Below are positions 1 to 9,722 of a stretch of 64,000 nt of DNA, piece after piece. Origin of the DNA: Chthonomonadales bacterium (lineage in GTDB: Bacteria > Armatimonadota > Chthonomonadetes > Chthonomonadales > CAJBBX01); the NCBI GenBank assembly GCA_013360745.1, contig JABWBA010000002.1:1-64000 (forward strand), read 5' to 3'. The number at the start of each line of letters is the position of its first letter. The first letter of the stretch is position 1. The notes beneath the pieces were generated by a model. It made no database searches and was not told where the DNA came from. It worked only from the letters and a program-made list of their open reading frames with translations. Both the position numbers and the translations under genes were made by a program.

Positions 1-153
1 GAATTGCCCCTACGACGACGGGCCTCTTGCCTCTCAGCTCTCAGCTCTCAGCTCTCAGCCACCGGGCTGGTGCGGGCAATTCATGAATTGCCCCTACGAC
101 GACGGGCCTCTTGCCTCTTGCCTCTTGCCTCTTGCCTCTTGCCTCTAACTCTC
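1..153 (+). repeat. Composite repeat cluster 1 (A+C modules), truncated by window start
   Basis: Partial palindrome at 1-9 (gaattgccc), full palindrome GGGCAATTCATGAATTGCCC at 74-93, CTCTCAG/CTCTTGC heptads, ccaccgggctgg linker. Confidence 0.9.
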
Positions 154-306
154 AATGGTATACCGCGATTACGGTCGCGAGGTTTTCTGTACGAGCGGGC
201 GAAGGATAGAACGGCCCCGCGGTGGAATAGCCTGTTATACGGAACTGGCGCGGTTCCGCTCCAGACTCGATCCGGCAACGGACCGCGCCTTACGGGGAGC
301 TTTGCT

Positions 307-1740
307 ATGAAAATCGCCATGATCGGCGCGGGAAGCATCGTCTTCACCAAGACCCTGCTCAACGACATGCTCGCAACGCCGGCGCTCCAGGGAGCGACGT
401 ACACCTTGATGAGCCCGACCGAGCCCAAGCTCCGGCGCATGGAGACCTTCGCCCATCGGATGGTGCAGGAGAACGGCCTGGAGGCGGTCATCGAGGCGAC
501 CACCGATCGGGAAACAGCGGTTCGGGACGCCGACTACGTCGTGTGCATGGTTCAGGTGGGCGGCCTCGACGCCTTCCGCGTCGACTACGAAATCCCGCTC
601 AAGTACGGAATCGACCAGTGCATCGGGGATACCATGGGTCCCGGCGGCGTCCTTCGTGGCCTTCGGAGCATGCCGGTCCTGACCGGCCTGGTTCGAGACA
701 TGGAGCGGCTATCGAAGCCGGGCGCCATCCTCCTCAACTACACCAACCCGATGGCCGCGTGCTGCTACGCCCTGGGCAGGGTCTCGAACGTACCGTACAT
801 CGGCCTCTGCCACGGCGTCCAGACCACGCTCGATCTGATCTCGGGCTACGTCGACCTCCCCAAAGAGGAGATCGACTACCTCTGCGCCGGCATCAATCAC
901 ATGGGCTGGTTCCTGAAGCTGGAACGAAACGGGGTCGACCTCTACCCCCTTTTCAAGGAGCGCTGCGAGCTGCCGGAGTACTACGTCAATGAGAAGGTCC
1001 GGATCGAGGTGATGCGGCATTTCGGCTATTTCATGACGGAGAGCACGGGCCACCTGAGCGAGTATGTGCCCTGGTTCCGCAGCAGCCAACGCGCCATGGA
1101 TCTCTACTGCGACGAGCCGGGCTTCGGCGGCGAGAGCGGCGCCTACTACAAATGGTCCGCAGCCGTTGCGCAGAAGTACGCGGATACCGATCCGCTCCAG
1201 TTCGAAACCCCAGTCCTCCAGCCGAGGAGCGTGGAGTATTGCTCGTACATCCTCGAAGCGCACGCCACGGGCCGCCCGTTCCGGCTGCAAGGGAACGTCC
1301 GGAACGACGGCTATATCGACAATCTGCCTGCGGGCTGCTGTGTCGAGGTGCCGGTGTACGTCGATCGGGAAGGCCTGCATCCGCTGCGGGTTGGCAAGCT
1401 GCCGCCCCAGTGCGCCGCCCTCAACCAGAGCAACGTCACGGTGCAGGCGCTGGCGGTCGAAGCGGGCCTCAACGGCGATCCGGAACTCGCCATGCAAGCC
1501 ATTGCGATGGATCCGCTGACGTCCGCGTGCTGCACCCTGGCGGAGATCCGGAAAATGACCGGCGAGATGCTGGCCGCCCAGGCGGATTGGCTGCCGCAGT
1601 TCTCGGGCAAGCGACTACGCCCGACACCGACTATTCATGTCCCTGCCAACGTGGAGCGCGCGGAGGTCCCCCTCGATCCGGCTCTGGCGATCGGCAAGAG
1701 GTTCACAACGCTGATCACTCAGGGGACGGCCCAGGGGTAG
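307..1740 (+). CDS. GH4 family alpha-galactosidase/6-phospho-glycosidase (NAD-dependent)
   Basis: MKIAMIGAGSIVFTKTLLNDML...N-terminal Rossmann motif, YTNPMAACCYAL, GLCHGVQ, GINHMGWFL typical of GH4. Start placed at ATG 307; ORF upstream is repeat-derived. Confidence 0.9.
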   Translation: MKIAMIGAGSIVFTKTLLNDMLATPALQGATYTLMSPTEPKLRRMETFAHRMVQENGLEAVIEATTDRETAVRDADYVVCMVQVGGLDAFRVDYEIPLKYGIDQCIGDTMGPGGVLRGLRSMPVLTGLVRDMERLSKPGAILLNYTNPMAACCYALGRVSNVPYIGLCHGVQTTLDLISGYVDLPKEEIDYLCAGINHMGWFLKLERNGVDLYPLFKERCELPEYYVNEKVRIEVMRHFGYFMTESTGHLSEYVPWFRSSQRAMDLYCDEPGFGGESGAYYKWSAAVAQKYADTDPLQFETPVLQPRSVEYCSYILEAHATGRPFRLQGNVRNDGYIDNLPAGCCVEVPVYVDREGLHPLRVGKLPPQCAALNQSNVTVQALAVEAGLNGDPELAMQAIAMDPLTSACCTLAEIRKMTGEMLAAQADWLPQFSGKRLRPTPTIHVPANVERAEVPLDPALAIGKRFTTLITQGTAQG

Positions 1741-1815
1741 GTCGGCTGGTTCAGGCAACGATCGAGGCGGTGTGTTCCTCTCCGCCTCGATCGCGTTACA
1801 GGAGGGTTGGTCCCC

Positions 1816-2097
1816 CTACATCCTGGCGTTTTGCTTCTTCAGGGCGGCGGCGATCTTCTTATCCTTCGCGGCCTTGTTCAGCTTCGCAAAGGCCGGTTTG
1901 CAGCCCGGGCAACAGAACGTCACGTGGTACTTGCCATACGTGACCGAGCCGCCGCCCTTGCCATGCACCGGATTGAGCATGATCGGGCAGATCTTGAGAT
2001 CAACGTGCTTGGCGGTTTTCTTCTGATCCCTGGGTCCTGCGAATGCGGCGCCGGCAAGGAACGTGAGGGCCACGGCGGATGCAGCGATCTTTATCAT
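1816..2097 (-). CDS. Small secreted Cys-rich (YHS/TRASH-like) putative metal-binding protein
   Basis: Signal peptide MIKIAASAVALTFLAGAAFAG; CPIMLNPVHGKGGGSVTYGKYHVTFCCPGCKPAF motif. Confidence 0.65.
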   Translation of the reverse strand: MIKIAASAVALTFLAGAAFAGPRDQKKTAKHVDLKICPIMLNPVHGKGGGSVTYGKYHVTFCCPGCKPAFAKLNKAAKDKKIAAALKKQNARM

Positions 2098-2424
2098 CCA
2101 ACGAACTCCTTCAGTCGGGATTACTTTCCAATACTAACATATGCGATTTGAGGCCGTTCGGTAGTTCCCGGACGGGATCATCACGTCCGTACATCAGCGA
2201 ACGGAAGCTTGATCCCGCCGCGCCTACGCGGGATGAGAGCGGGAGGAACGGCGCACGGGGCAGAGGTTCGCGGCGCCAATACGGCGTTGTCCTGGTTGAG
2301 AACCGTGCGTCCGACCCATACTCGAGCCATAGTCATACGAGGACCTACCGATCGGCTTGCGCCTTCGCGATATTTGCGTTATAATGCACAATATGGGGGT
2401 ATTCCGTTTCGAGGTTTCGCTGTA

Positions 2425-3441
2425 ATGGCAATATCATCTTGTCACAGGTCGTCCGCTCGACGGCACGATCTCGTCGCCCTCCTTCTCGCTCTGATTGCGC
2501 TCTTCCCTGTGTCGGCTCGGGCTCAGCAGTTCTATGACTACATCTATCCGGTCCTGAACTTCACGAGCTCGGTTCCCGGCGGGCAGAGCGCGACCACCGG
2601 AGACCGGTTCTTCACCTCAACGGCCTTTTCTGGCGGGCAGACAGGCTATACCTTCAACGCGTCGAACGTCGGCCACTTCGACGACGGGCGTCTTATGTTC
2701 GGCCCGTCCGTGACCAGCCCGACCGTAACGTATAACTGGAACGATTGGGTGCCTGCTGATCTCGGCGGCTTCGATAATAACCTGTGGGACCCGGACCGGG
2801 GCGATACCGCCACCGCTTATGCGGATGAACCCGGGCTGCACGTGCGGCTGAACGAGGTTGTCACTACGGGAAATATCAGCCGTGTCTTCGACGGGGAACT
2901 CGGATCATCGGGAACCAACGCCTATCTGCAGCTGTATTTCGGCAACGGAAGCTACCTGCAATCGGACGGAGTGTACAACACCCCGGAGCTGGTCCTATTG
3001 GAACGAGGGGCCAACAGCGGCGTGTGGGTTCGTGCGATTCGAGACAATCATACGTATACGGATGCGATCTCGGTCAACTTCCGGACTTCTGGCTCGACAT
3101 ACGATTCCCGATCAGGTCTCAACGTACCGGGCAAGGGCGGCTCGACAGGATTTTCGCTCGACACCCTCGAGATCAACTCAGCACAATCGGTTTCCGGCGT
3201 CGGCGTCGACCTGCGGGCGTTCGGCATCACGAACACGACCGACAGGATTATCGGCTACGAGATCTGGTTTGACGGCGGCAACACGTTTACAAATGGCCCC
3301 GACATCCACGGATTCTTCCTCAGCCGTGAGCCCACGCCGGTACCCGAAGGATCGAGCCTGCTGGCATTGAGCGGGTTCCTCGCGGGCGGCGGCGGCTTTC
3401 TCCGCTATCGGCTATCGCGGAAGCGCCCGTCGAAGGCTTAG
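2425..3441 (+). CDS. Secreted protein with PEP-CTERM-like C-terminal sorting signal
   Basis: N-terminal signal peptide (LVALLLALIALFPVSARAQQ) and C-terminal PTPVPEGSSLLALSGFLAGGGGFLRYRLSRKR. Confidence 0.7.
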   Translation: MAISSCHRSSARRHDLVALLLALIALFPVSARAQQFYDYIYPVLNFTSSVPGGQSATTGDRFFTSTAFSGGQTGYTFNASNVGHFDDGRLMFGPSVTSPTVTYNWNDWVPADLGGFDNNLWDPDRGDTATAYADEPGLHVRLNEVVTTGNISRVFDGELGSSGTNAYLQLYFGNGSYLQSDGVYNTPELVLLERGANSGVWVRAIRDNHTYTDAISVNFRTSGSTYDSRSGLNVPGKGGSTGFSLDTLEINSAQSVSGVGVDLRAFGITNTTDRIIGYEIWFDGGNTFTNGPDIHGFFLSREPTPVPEGSSLLALSGFLAGGGGFLRYRLSRKRPSKA

Positions 3442-4574
3442 TCCGCCGGGGAGCCCGCAAGAACAGGCCGGGACGCAGACCGGTAGCGTTCGTCCATAAC
3501 GAAGATATCCGCCTTCCGAATGAACTCGGCGCGATCGCGGGCAACCGCCGCGCCGTTTCGCGTTGCGCCGATCTCGATTCGCGCGCCCATCTCGGCAGCC
3601 TTCCGCGCCCGCTCCCACGGCAATACGCGGGCGGGCCACTTCTGGACGCACCGGATGATCCACCACCGTCCCGCAGCCTGAATCGGGCCGAGCCGATCGT
3701 CTACGCGCATCGCGAAGACCTTCGCCTGCGCCGCGGGATCGTCGACGAACGGGGAATGGGTCGCCGTGAATGGCATCAGAAAGCCGCCGTCACGGCGGCT
3801 TGGATCGACGCTGAAGCGTGCAACGACGTTGGTCCACGGGACCTTCCGGATCAACTCCCGCAGCGCGCGCATGCCCTGTTCGCGGGTGGCGGTCACGATC
3901 ACGCCGACCTGAATCCGTGCGGGTGTGCGAAATCGGGACTGCTCGTTCGAGGGTGCGATATCCCGCGTATAAAAGTACCGGGCATCCGCGTCGGTTACGT
4001 GGACGTCCTTCGTGATGAGATTGATCTCGGCCAGTCGCATCCGCAGGTCTTCGCGATAGTCGGTCTCGGTCTTGCCCGATCGCACCATCGCTTCGAGAAA
4101 TCCGGGCGCCTGGCTCTCTTCGCGGTACCGCGCCTGCACCTGGGCGTCGGTAGGCCACGCGTTCCGCGACTGAGCGAACTGCTTCATGAGCTCGCGCCCA
4201 ACCCGTTTCTCCATCTCGCGAGGACCGAATACATTCTCCAACGAGGTTAGAAGCGCGTCCCGGCGGATGGCGACGCCATTGACCGCGACAAGGGGCTCTG
4301 TGGCCAGGCGATGGTAATGCTGCCGAGTGATCAGCGATGCGGCTCCGAACGCTGTCGCTGCGCTCAGGATGGCCGTTAGCCAGATGCGAAGTCGCAGAGA
4401 CGAGGGTTCCGCGATCCAATCGTGCCGGCCTAACCGGCGCAACCGATAGCCCCGAGGAATCTCTCCGATCGGGGGTTCCGATGTTCCCACATCGAAGGGG
4501 TTCGTCCCGGCCTCAGCCCTCGTACGCAAACGCAACGCTCCGCTCCTGTTTCGCGCCCTGCCGCCGGTGATCAC
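3438..4574 (-). CDS. SurA/PpiC-like peptidylprolyl isomerase / chaperone with N-terminal TM
   Basis: TM segment then LVAVNGVAIRRDALL..., LITKDVHVTDADARYFY, FSVDPSRRDGGFLMPF parvulin-like pattern. Confidence 0.65.
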   Translation of the reverse strand: MITGGRARNRSGALRLRTRAEAGTNPFDVGTSEPPIGEIPRGYRLRRLGRHDWIAEPSSLRLRIWLTAILSAATAFGAASLITRQHYHRLATEPLVAVNGVAIRRDALLTSLENVFGPREMEKRVGRELMKQFAQSRNAWPTDAQVQARYREESQAPGFLEAMVRSGKTETDYREDLRMRLAEINLITKDVHVTDADARYFYTRDIAPSNEQSRFRTPARIQVGVIVTATREQGMRALRELIRKVPWTNVVARFSVDPSRRDGGFLMPFTATHSPFVDDPAAQAKVFAMRVDDRLGPIQAAGRWWIIRCVQKWPARVLPWERARKAAEMGARIEIGATRNGAAVARDRAEFIRKADIFVMDERYRSASRPVLAGSPAD

Positions 4575-4599
4575 CGGCGGTCCGCGCTTCGGTACGATA

Positions 4600-6660
4600 T
4601 TACTTCCAGACGCGTCGGAGCGGATACGCCGTCACCCGTAGGAGCGTCGAAGCCCCCCCTTCGGAGAACACCTCGATGCCTGCAGCCTGCGGAGGAAATA
4701 GGACGCATGAGCTCAACGAGACGCGGCCGTCGTTGCCGAAGACCTCCAGCGAGGTGCGATCCACGATCGCCCGAATGCGGATGCGCCCCCCGTCCGGGGC
4801 GAGGGGCGCCCGATGCCCATGAGAGACGAGCTCAGCGGCCTGCACATCGTACTGCACGGTCTCGCCCAGCGCCCGAAGGCCGACTGTTCGCGCGGACCCG
4901 ATCTCGAACTCGGCCTCGATGTCCCAGAGCTCCCCTTTGTCCGCGAGAGTCCACGGCCGATCGGCCTCCAGCGCGATCCCCTCGCGACGCACGGCCACTC
5001 CCCGCAGGCGATCGAGCTCCTGCACCGGCCACCGATAGAGACGCAGGCCGTCCGAGGTTGGCCGGAGGGTCAACGCGCAGGGGATACTCATCTGCTGGTT
5101 GAACGGCATGCCCGGATACTCCCCTCCGCGCATCCAGGCGATCTGAATCCGACGCCCGTCGGCTTTCGGCAGATCGCTGTAGGTCTGAACGGCGTAGAAG
5201 TTGCCGCCCCAGTCCGGCCGCTGCGGCGGCCCCTCCGGCGTAAACGCGCTGCCGTCGAAGTCGCCGACGAGATAGAGCCCATTCGCGGCCGTAAAGACCC
5301 ACTTCGATACGCCGGGCATCCCGACCACCGGCAGCTCGAAGAAATCCGGACATTCGCTGGAGCCCGGCACTTCGACGGTCTGGATCCGATCCCACCGTTT
5401 CAAATCGGGCGATCGGAACAACGCAAACCGGCTCTCGTTGAGATAGAGGGCCATGATCCAGCGTCGAGTCGGAGCGTGCCATACGACCTTGGGGTCGCGA
5501 TTCTCGGCCTCAACATGGCCGAGAATCGGGTTGCCGTTCCAGCGCTGGAAGGTGCGGCCCCGGTCCAGGCTATACGCCAGACACTGGGTAAACGGCTGGC
5601 CCTTGCTCTCCTCCGAGGTGCCGCCAGCGGCCGTATACAACGCGATCATCGCGGTTCGACCGTTGGCCGCGAAGCCTCCGGTGTTCTCGTGATCAATCAC
5701 CGCAGAGCCGGAGAAGACCGTGCCGAGCCGGTCCGGCCGAATGGCGTCGGGCAGCTGCTTCCAGTGCAGCAGGTCACGACTAACGGCGTGCCCCCAGGTC
5801 ATGTTGCCCCACTCGGTTCCGAACGGGTTGTGCTGAAAGAAGAGGTGGTACTCGCCCTTGTAATAAACGAGGCCGTTCGGATCGTTGAGCCAGTTCCGTT
5901 TCGAAGTGAAGTGAAACTGAGGTCGGTAGGCTTCATCGTATTCGGCGCGGTTCGGGCCGGCCGCCTCCATCTCGGTATCGCTCATCGTGATCTGATCCAC
6001 ATTGATATGCCCCCAGCCCTCCGCAGCTGTGTCGACGATGCGGATGCGCGCCGTCAACCCCTCGAACTCCGATACATCCCACGACGCCCATGAAAGGCGC
6101 TCCGAGCCGCCGGGCCGATCGTTGGGTCCCGTGGCGGTCCGAACCACCTGCCCATTGAGGACAAGGTTGATGCAGGTCCGATCCGGATGCTGCCCACCGC
6201 CGATCAAAAAACGGATTCGCTTGCGGGCGATCACGAACGGAGGTGAGGTCAGCGTACCGGTGGCTCCGTCCCCTCCGAGATAGCTGTTGACCAGCCCTCG
6301 GCCCAGATAGCCGCTCACGGGCATCTGATTCGGCAGGGTCCCTCGGGCAGGCCGCTCGCCGAACGCGGATCCCTCAACGGCCCAGCCCGCGTAGTCCTCC
6401 CCGTCGAAGTCGGCCAGGGCAATATCGGGCCTCGGCGAATGAACAGATCGACCCGAGGCCAGCGACGACAGGGTGAAGAGGATCAGCGCGTGGAAGATCA
6501 GGCTCGGCTTCGACAGGCTCGGCTTCGACAGGCTCAGCCACCGGGGCTTCGACAGGCTCGGCTTCGACAGGCTCAGCCACCGGGGCTTCGACAGGCTCGG
6601 CTTCGACAGGCTCAGCCGCCGGGGCGGGGTGTTAAGTATCAGAGCCAACCGAGTGAGCAT
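4600..6660 (-). CDS. GH32 family fructan hydrolase (levanase/invertase-like), secreted; N-terminus carries repeat-derived SLSKP array
   Basis: YRPQFHFTSKRNWLNDPNGLVYYKGEYHLFFQHNPFGTEWGNMTWGHAVSRDLLHW (WLNDPNG nucleophile motif), ENRDPKV (RDP motif), ECPDFFELP (EC motif). Confidence 0.95.
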   Translation of the reverse strand: MLTRLALILNTPPRRLSLSKPSLSKPRWLSLSKPSLSKPRWLSLSKPSLSKPSLIFHALILFTLSSLASGRSVHSPRPDIALADFDGEDYAGWAVEGSAFGERPARGTLPNQMPVSGYLGRGLVNSYLGGDGATGTLTSPPFVIARKRIRFLIGGGQHPDRTCINLVLNGQVVRTATGPNDRPGGSERLSWASWDVSEFEGLTARIRIVDTAAEGWGHINVDQITMSDTEMEAAGPNRAEYDEAYRPQFHFTSKRNWLNDPNGLVYYKGEYHLFFQHNPFGTEWGNMTWGHAVSRDLLHWKQLPDAIRPDRLGTVFSGSAVIDHENTGGFAANGRTAMIALYTAAGGTSEESKGQPFTQCLAYSLDRGRTFQRWNGNPILGHVEAENRDPKVVWHAPTRRWIMALYLNESRFALFRSPDLKRWDRIQTVEVPGSSECPDFFELPVVGMPGVSKWVFTAANGLYLVGDFDGSAFTPEGPPQRPDWGGNFYAVQTYSDLPKADGRRIQIAWMRGGEYPGMPFNQQMSIPCALTLRPTSDGLRLYRWPVQELDRLRGVAVRREGIALEADRPWTLADKGELWDIEAEFEIGSARTVGLRALGETVQYDVQAAELVSHGHRAPLAPDGGRIRIRAIVDRTSLEVFGNDGRVSLSSCVLFPPQAAGIEVFSEGGASTLLRVTAYPLRRVWK
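6501..6622 (+). repeat. B-module array inside GH32 CDS (39-nt period: 15+24 nt)
   Basis: Three copies of GGCTTCGACAGGCTC + GGCTTCGACAGGCTCAGCCRCCGG; encodes RLSLSKPSLSKPRWLSLSKPSLSKP... on minus strand. Confidence 0.9.
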
Positions 6661-6786
6661 GGATCTCTATTCGCCCTGGCTCGGTAACATCCTCCGCGAT
6701 CGTGCAAACTGACGCGATGATGGTGACGAGAACAGGACCGGGCGCGGGCCATCGCGAACAATAGCGATGGCGATTGCTGAGGGTTT

Positions 6787-7016
6787 GGAGCCAAGAGCTG
6801 AGAGCTGAGAGCTGAGAGCCCCGGTGGCTGAGCCTGTCGAAGCCCCGGTGGCTGAGAGCTGAGAGCTGAGAGATACGTCCTCGTAGGGGCAATTCATGAA
6901 TTGCCCGTACCGGCCCGGTGGCTGAGAGCTGAGAGGCTAGAGGCTAGAGGCTAGTCGTCGTAGGGGCAATTCATGAATTGCCCGTACCGGCCCGGTGGCT
7001 GAGCCTGTCGAAGCCG
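6787..7016 (-). repeat. Composite repeat cluster 2 (A, B, C modules)
   Basis: Palindromes at 6887-6906 and 6964-6983 (77 bp apart); gagagct/gaggcta heptads; ccggtggctgagcctgtcgaagcc at both ends. Confidence 0.95.
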
Positions 7017-7053
7017 GGAGTTGCGAGATGGGCGCTCGGAAAGGGAGGACACA

Positions 7054-9567
7054 ATGAGCGTGTGGTTCGCGCTTGTCGCAGCCGTCGTCTGCCTGTCCGT
7101 TGCGGGGTATGCGACCCCGCAGACGCCGGATACACGGATCCTCATCCGGCCGGAGGTCGTCACCGGTCGTATTGACGCGCGGCTCTATGGCCAGTTCCTC
7201 GAGCACATCTACCATTCGGTCGAGGACGGTCTCTACGGCGAACTCATCCGGAATCGCGCGTTTGCCGCCAATCGGGGCATCGTCCGATCCGGGGATACGC
7301 TCGAGCTGACGACGCCAATGATCGACACGAAGGTGTTCCTCGGGGATCCCTCATGGACCGATTACGAATACACGCTGAAGGCCCGCAAGACGACCGGCAG
7401 CGAGGGCTTCCTGATCCTCGTACGGGCTGAGGACGAACGGAACTTCTACTGGTGGAACATCGGCGGCTGGGGCAATGTCGGCCATCAGCTCGAGTCCGAA
7501 GTGAACGACGTCCGGCAGAGTCTCGGCGATCGAGTCCCCGGACAGATCGAAGCCGGACGCTGGTACGACATTCGCGTCCGCGTCGAAGGCGACCACATCC
7601 AGGGCTGGCTGGACGGAGTGCAGCTCCTGGACGTTCGGGACGCCGGCCATAAGCTCGGACGGGTTGGCGTCGGTTTCTGGTCCACCGCCGGCGAGTACCG
7701 GGACATCCGCGTGACGGACCTTGCGGGGCGGCCGATGCCGCTCGACCTCGACGCGCTGCCGAATGACGGCGCACTGCCAGAGGAATGGCGCGAATGGCCC
7801 CAGAAGAACGGTCAAGTCGAGCTCGTTGAGCTCCCCGATTCGCCCAACACCGGCTATGGCGCCCGGATCCGTCTGACGCCCGACGCGCCTGCGGGGATCG
7901 CCCAGGCTCGCATCCACGCCGTCCGCGGCAGGCGCTATCCAGGCTCGGTCTGGACCTCGGTCCACGGGAGGATCAAGGCGCTGCGCATCGGGCTGATCGA
8001 CCGCACCGGCCGGACCCTGGCCTCCCAGAACCTTCGAACGCGAGGAGCCCCGGCGGCTGAGCTTGTCGAAGCCCCGGTGGCTGAGCTTGTCGAAGCCCCG
8101 GTGGCTGAGCTTGTCGAAGCCCCGGTGGCTGAGCTTGTCGAAGCCCCGGTGGCTGAGCTTGTCGAAGCCGAGCTTGTCGAAGCCGAGCCCGTCATCGAGG
8201 AACGACGCTTCGAGCTGGCCCCAAACGCCACGGACAGCGACGCCACGCTGATCATCGAAGCGACGGGCAGCGGCTACATCGATGTCGATATGGTGAGCAT
8301 GACGAGGGACGATTACGCAGCGTCCGGATGCCGGACCGACCTTCTGGAAGCGGTGCGCGCCCTCCAACCGCCCATCATCCGATGGCCCGGCGGCTGCTTC
8401 GCGAGCATCTACCGATGGAAGCGCGCCATCGGCCCCCAGCATCGCCGCCAACCGTTCTACAACTACGTCTGGGGCGAATGGGACTCGTCGGGATTCGGCG
8501 TCGACGAATACATGCGGCTATGCCGCACCGTCGGCGCTGAGCCGATGCTCGTCGTCAACCTCGGCAGCTGGGACGATCCGGCGCGCGAGGAGGAGTATGT
8601 CCGGGAGGCCCTGGAATGGATCGAGTACTGCAACGGCGATGCCTCGACGCCCATGGGCGCCCAGAGGGCAGCCAACGGACACCGCGAACCGTATAACGTC
8701 GTCCACTGGGAGATGGACAACGAGACCTGGGCGTTGGGCGTGGAACGGTACGGCAAACTCGTCGCCCGAGTAGCCGGGGCGATCAAGGCGCGCTGGCCGA
8801 ACGTTAAAATCCACGCGTGCACCTTCTGGGAGAATGAGGACTCGCGGCTGTTGGAGCTCTGCGGGACCGTGATCGATTACATCAGCTACCACTTCTACGA
8901 AAACCCGGATCGATTCGCGGAGGCCCCGGGCCATTACGAGGAGCTCTGGAAGCGGTACGCGGCGATGATCGCCCGGAGTCCCAACCCTGCCGTCCGACTT
9001 TCGGTGACTGAATGGAATGCGCAGAGCACCGATTGGCGCACGGGGCTCTTCGCGGGCGGTTATCTGAACGTCATGGAACGATCCTCCGACGTCGTCAAGA
9101 TCGCGACACCCGCGCTGTTCCTACGACGCACGGACGCCCGCGAGTGGGACAACGCGTTCATCAACCACGACCATCGAACGTGGTTCGCGGCGCCCAACTA
9201 CGTCATCATGCGGCTCTACAGGGACCATTATCAACCGCTTTCCATCGGCTGTGACGCCCCGTCGGGCTTGAACGTCTCCGCGACGAGGAGCGAGCGGGGG
9301 GACACTGTGGTTCTCAAGGTCGTCAATCCCTCGGAGAAGGGCATCTCGTGCCCCATCGAGGCCGCGGCGGGCGTGTCGATCGGCCGCGCACGGGCGTGGC
9401 AGGTCCGGGCGGAGTTGAACGATCGCAACACGCTCACCGATCCGCGCCGCATCGCCCCAACGGCTCTGCCCGCGCCGGTGGAGCGGGGGCGCCTTTCAGT
9501 GGACTTCCCGCCCCGATCAGTCACGGTCATCGAGATACGGGGCATTCGCCCTGCCGGCGGTCCATAG
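7054..9567 (+). CDS. GH51-like alpha-L-arabinofuranosidase, secreted, with in-frame B-repeat array
   Basis: ILIRPEVVTGRIDARLYGQFLEHIYHSVEDGLYGELIRNRAF; PPIIRWPGGCFASIYRWKRAIGP; VHWEMDNETWALG; SVTEWNAQ. ATG 7054 preceded by aaagggaggaca. Confidence 0.93.
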   Translation: MSVWFALVAAVVCLSVAGYATPQTPDTRILIRPEVVTGRIDARLYGQFLEHIYHSVEDGLYGELIRNRAFAANRGIVRSGDTLELTTPMIDTKVFLGDPSWTDYEYTLKARKTTGSEGFLILVRAEDERNFYWWNIGGWGNVGHQLESEVNDVRQSLGDRVPGQIEAGRWYDIRVRVEGDHIQGWLDGVQLLDVRDAGHKLGRVGVGFWSTAGEYRDIRVTDLAGRPMPLDLDALPNDGALPEEWREWPQKNGQVELVELPDSPNTGYGARIRLTPDAPAGIAQARIHAVRGRRYPGSVWTSVHGRIKALRIGLIDRTGRTLASQNLRTRGAPAAELVEAPVAELVEAPVAELVEAPVAELVEAPVAELVEAELVEAEPVIEERRFELAPNATDSDATLIIEATGSGYIDVDMVSMTRDDYAASGCRTDLLEAVRALQPPIIRWPGGCFASIYRWKRAIGPQHRRQPFYNYVWGEWDSSGFGVDEYMRLCRTVGAEPMLVVNLGSWDDPAREEEYVREALEWIEYCNGDASTPMGAQRAANGHREPYNVVHWEMDNETWALGVERYGKLVARVAGAIKARWPNVKIHACTFWENEDSRLLELCGTVIDYISYHFYENPDRFAEAPGHYEELWKRYAAMIARSPNPAVRLSVTEWNAQSTDWRTGLFAGGYLNVMERSSDVVKIATPALFLRRTDAREWDNAFINHDHRTWFAAPNYVIMRLYRDHYQPLSIGCDAPSGLNVSATRSERGDTVVLKVVNPSEKGISCPIEAAAGVSIGRARAWQVRAELNDRNTLTDPRRIAPTALPAPVERGRLSVDFPPRSVTVIEIRGIRPAGGP
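8047..8190 (-). repeat. Tandem 24-nt B-module array inside GH51 CDS
   Basis: Five 24-nt units (gccccggtggctgagcttgtcgaa) plus a 15-nt unit; encodes (PVAELVEA)n in frame. Confidence 0.97.
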
Positions 9568-9722
9568 CGAGCCGGGCGCTGGCGCCGGGTTCTGAGATCG
9601 AGGTATTGAGCGGGCAGGAATCGGTCCCGTCGGCGGCGAAGGTACGAGCAGGCGTAATGCGGCACGGACCGTTGCCGAGGAAGCGAGAGTACCATCCGAC
9701 GGGCCGAAGGAGCGATGCAGCG

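Noticed and set aside
6632-7215. Small ORFs reading through repeats (e.g. MNCPYDDG..., LSALSSQLSA..., AIHELPLRR)
   Set aside because: They are translations of the A/B/C repeats in arbitrary frames; the same peptides appear on both strands of every cluster and lack start/RBS context.
7351-8451. Long minus-strand ORF (366 aa) opposite GH51
   Set aside because: Antisense shadow ORF in GC-rich DNA; the plus frame encodes recognisable GH51 motifs.
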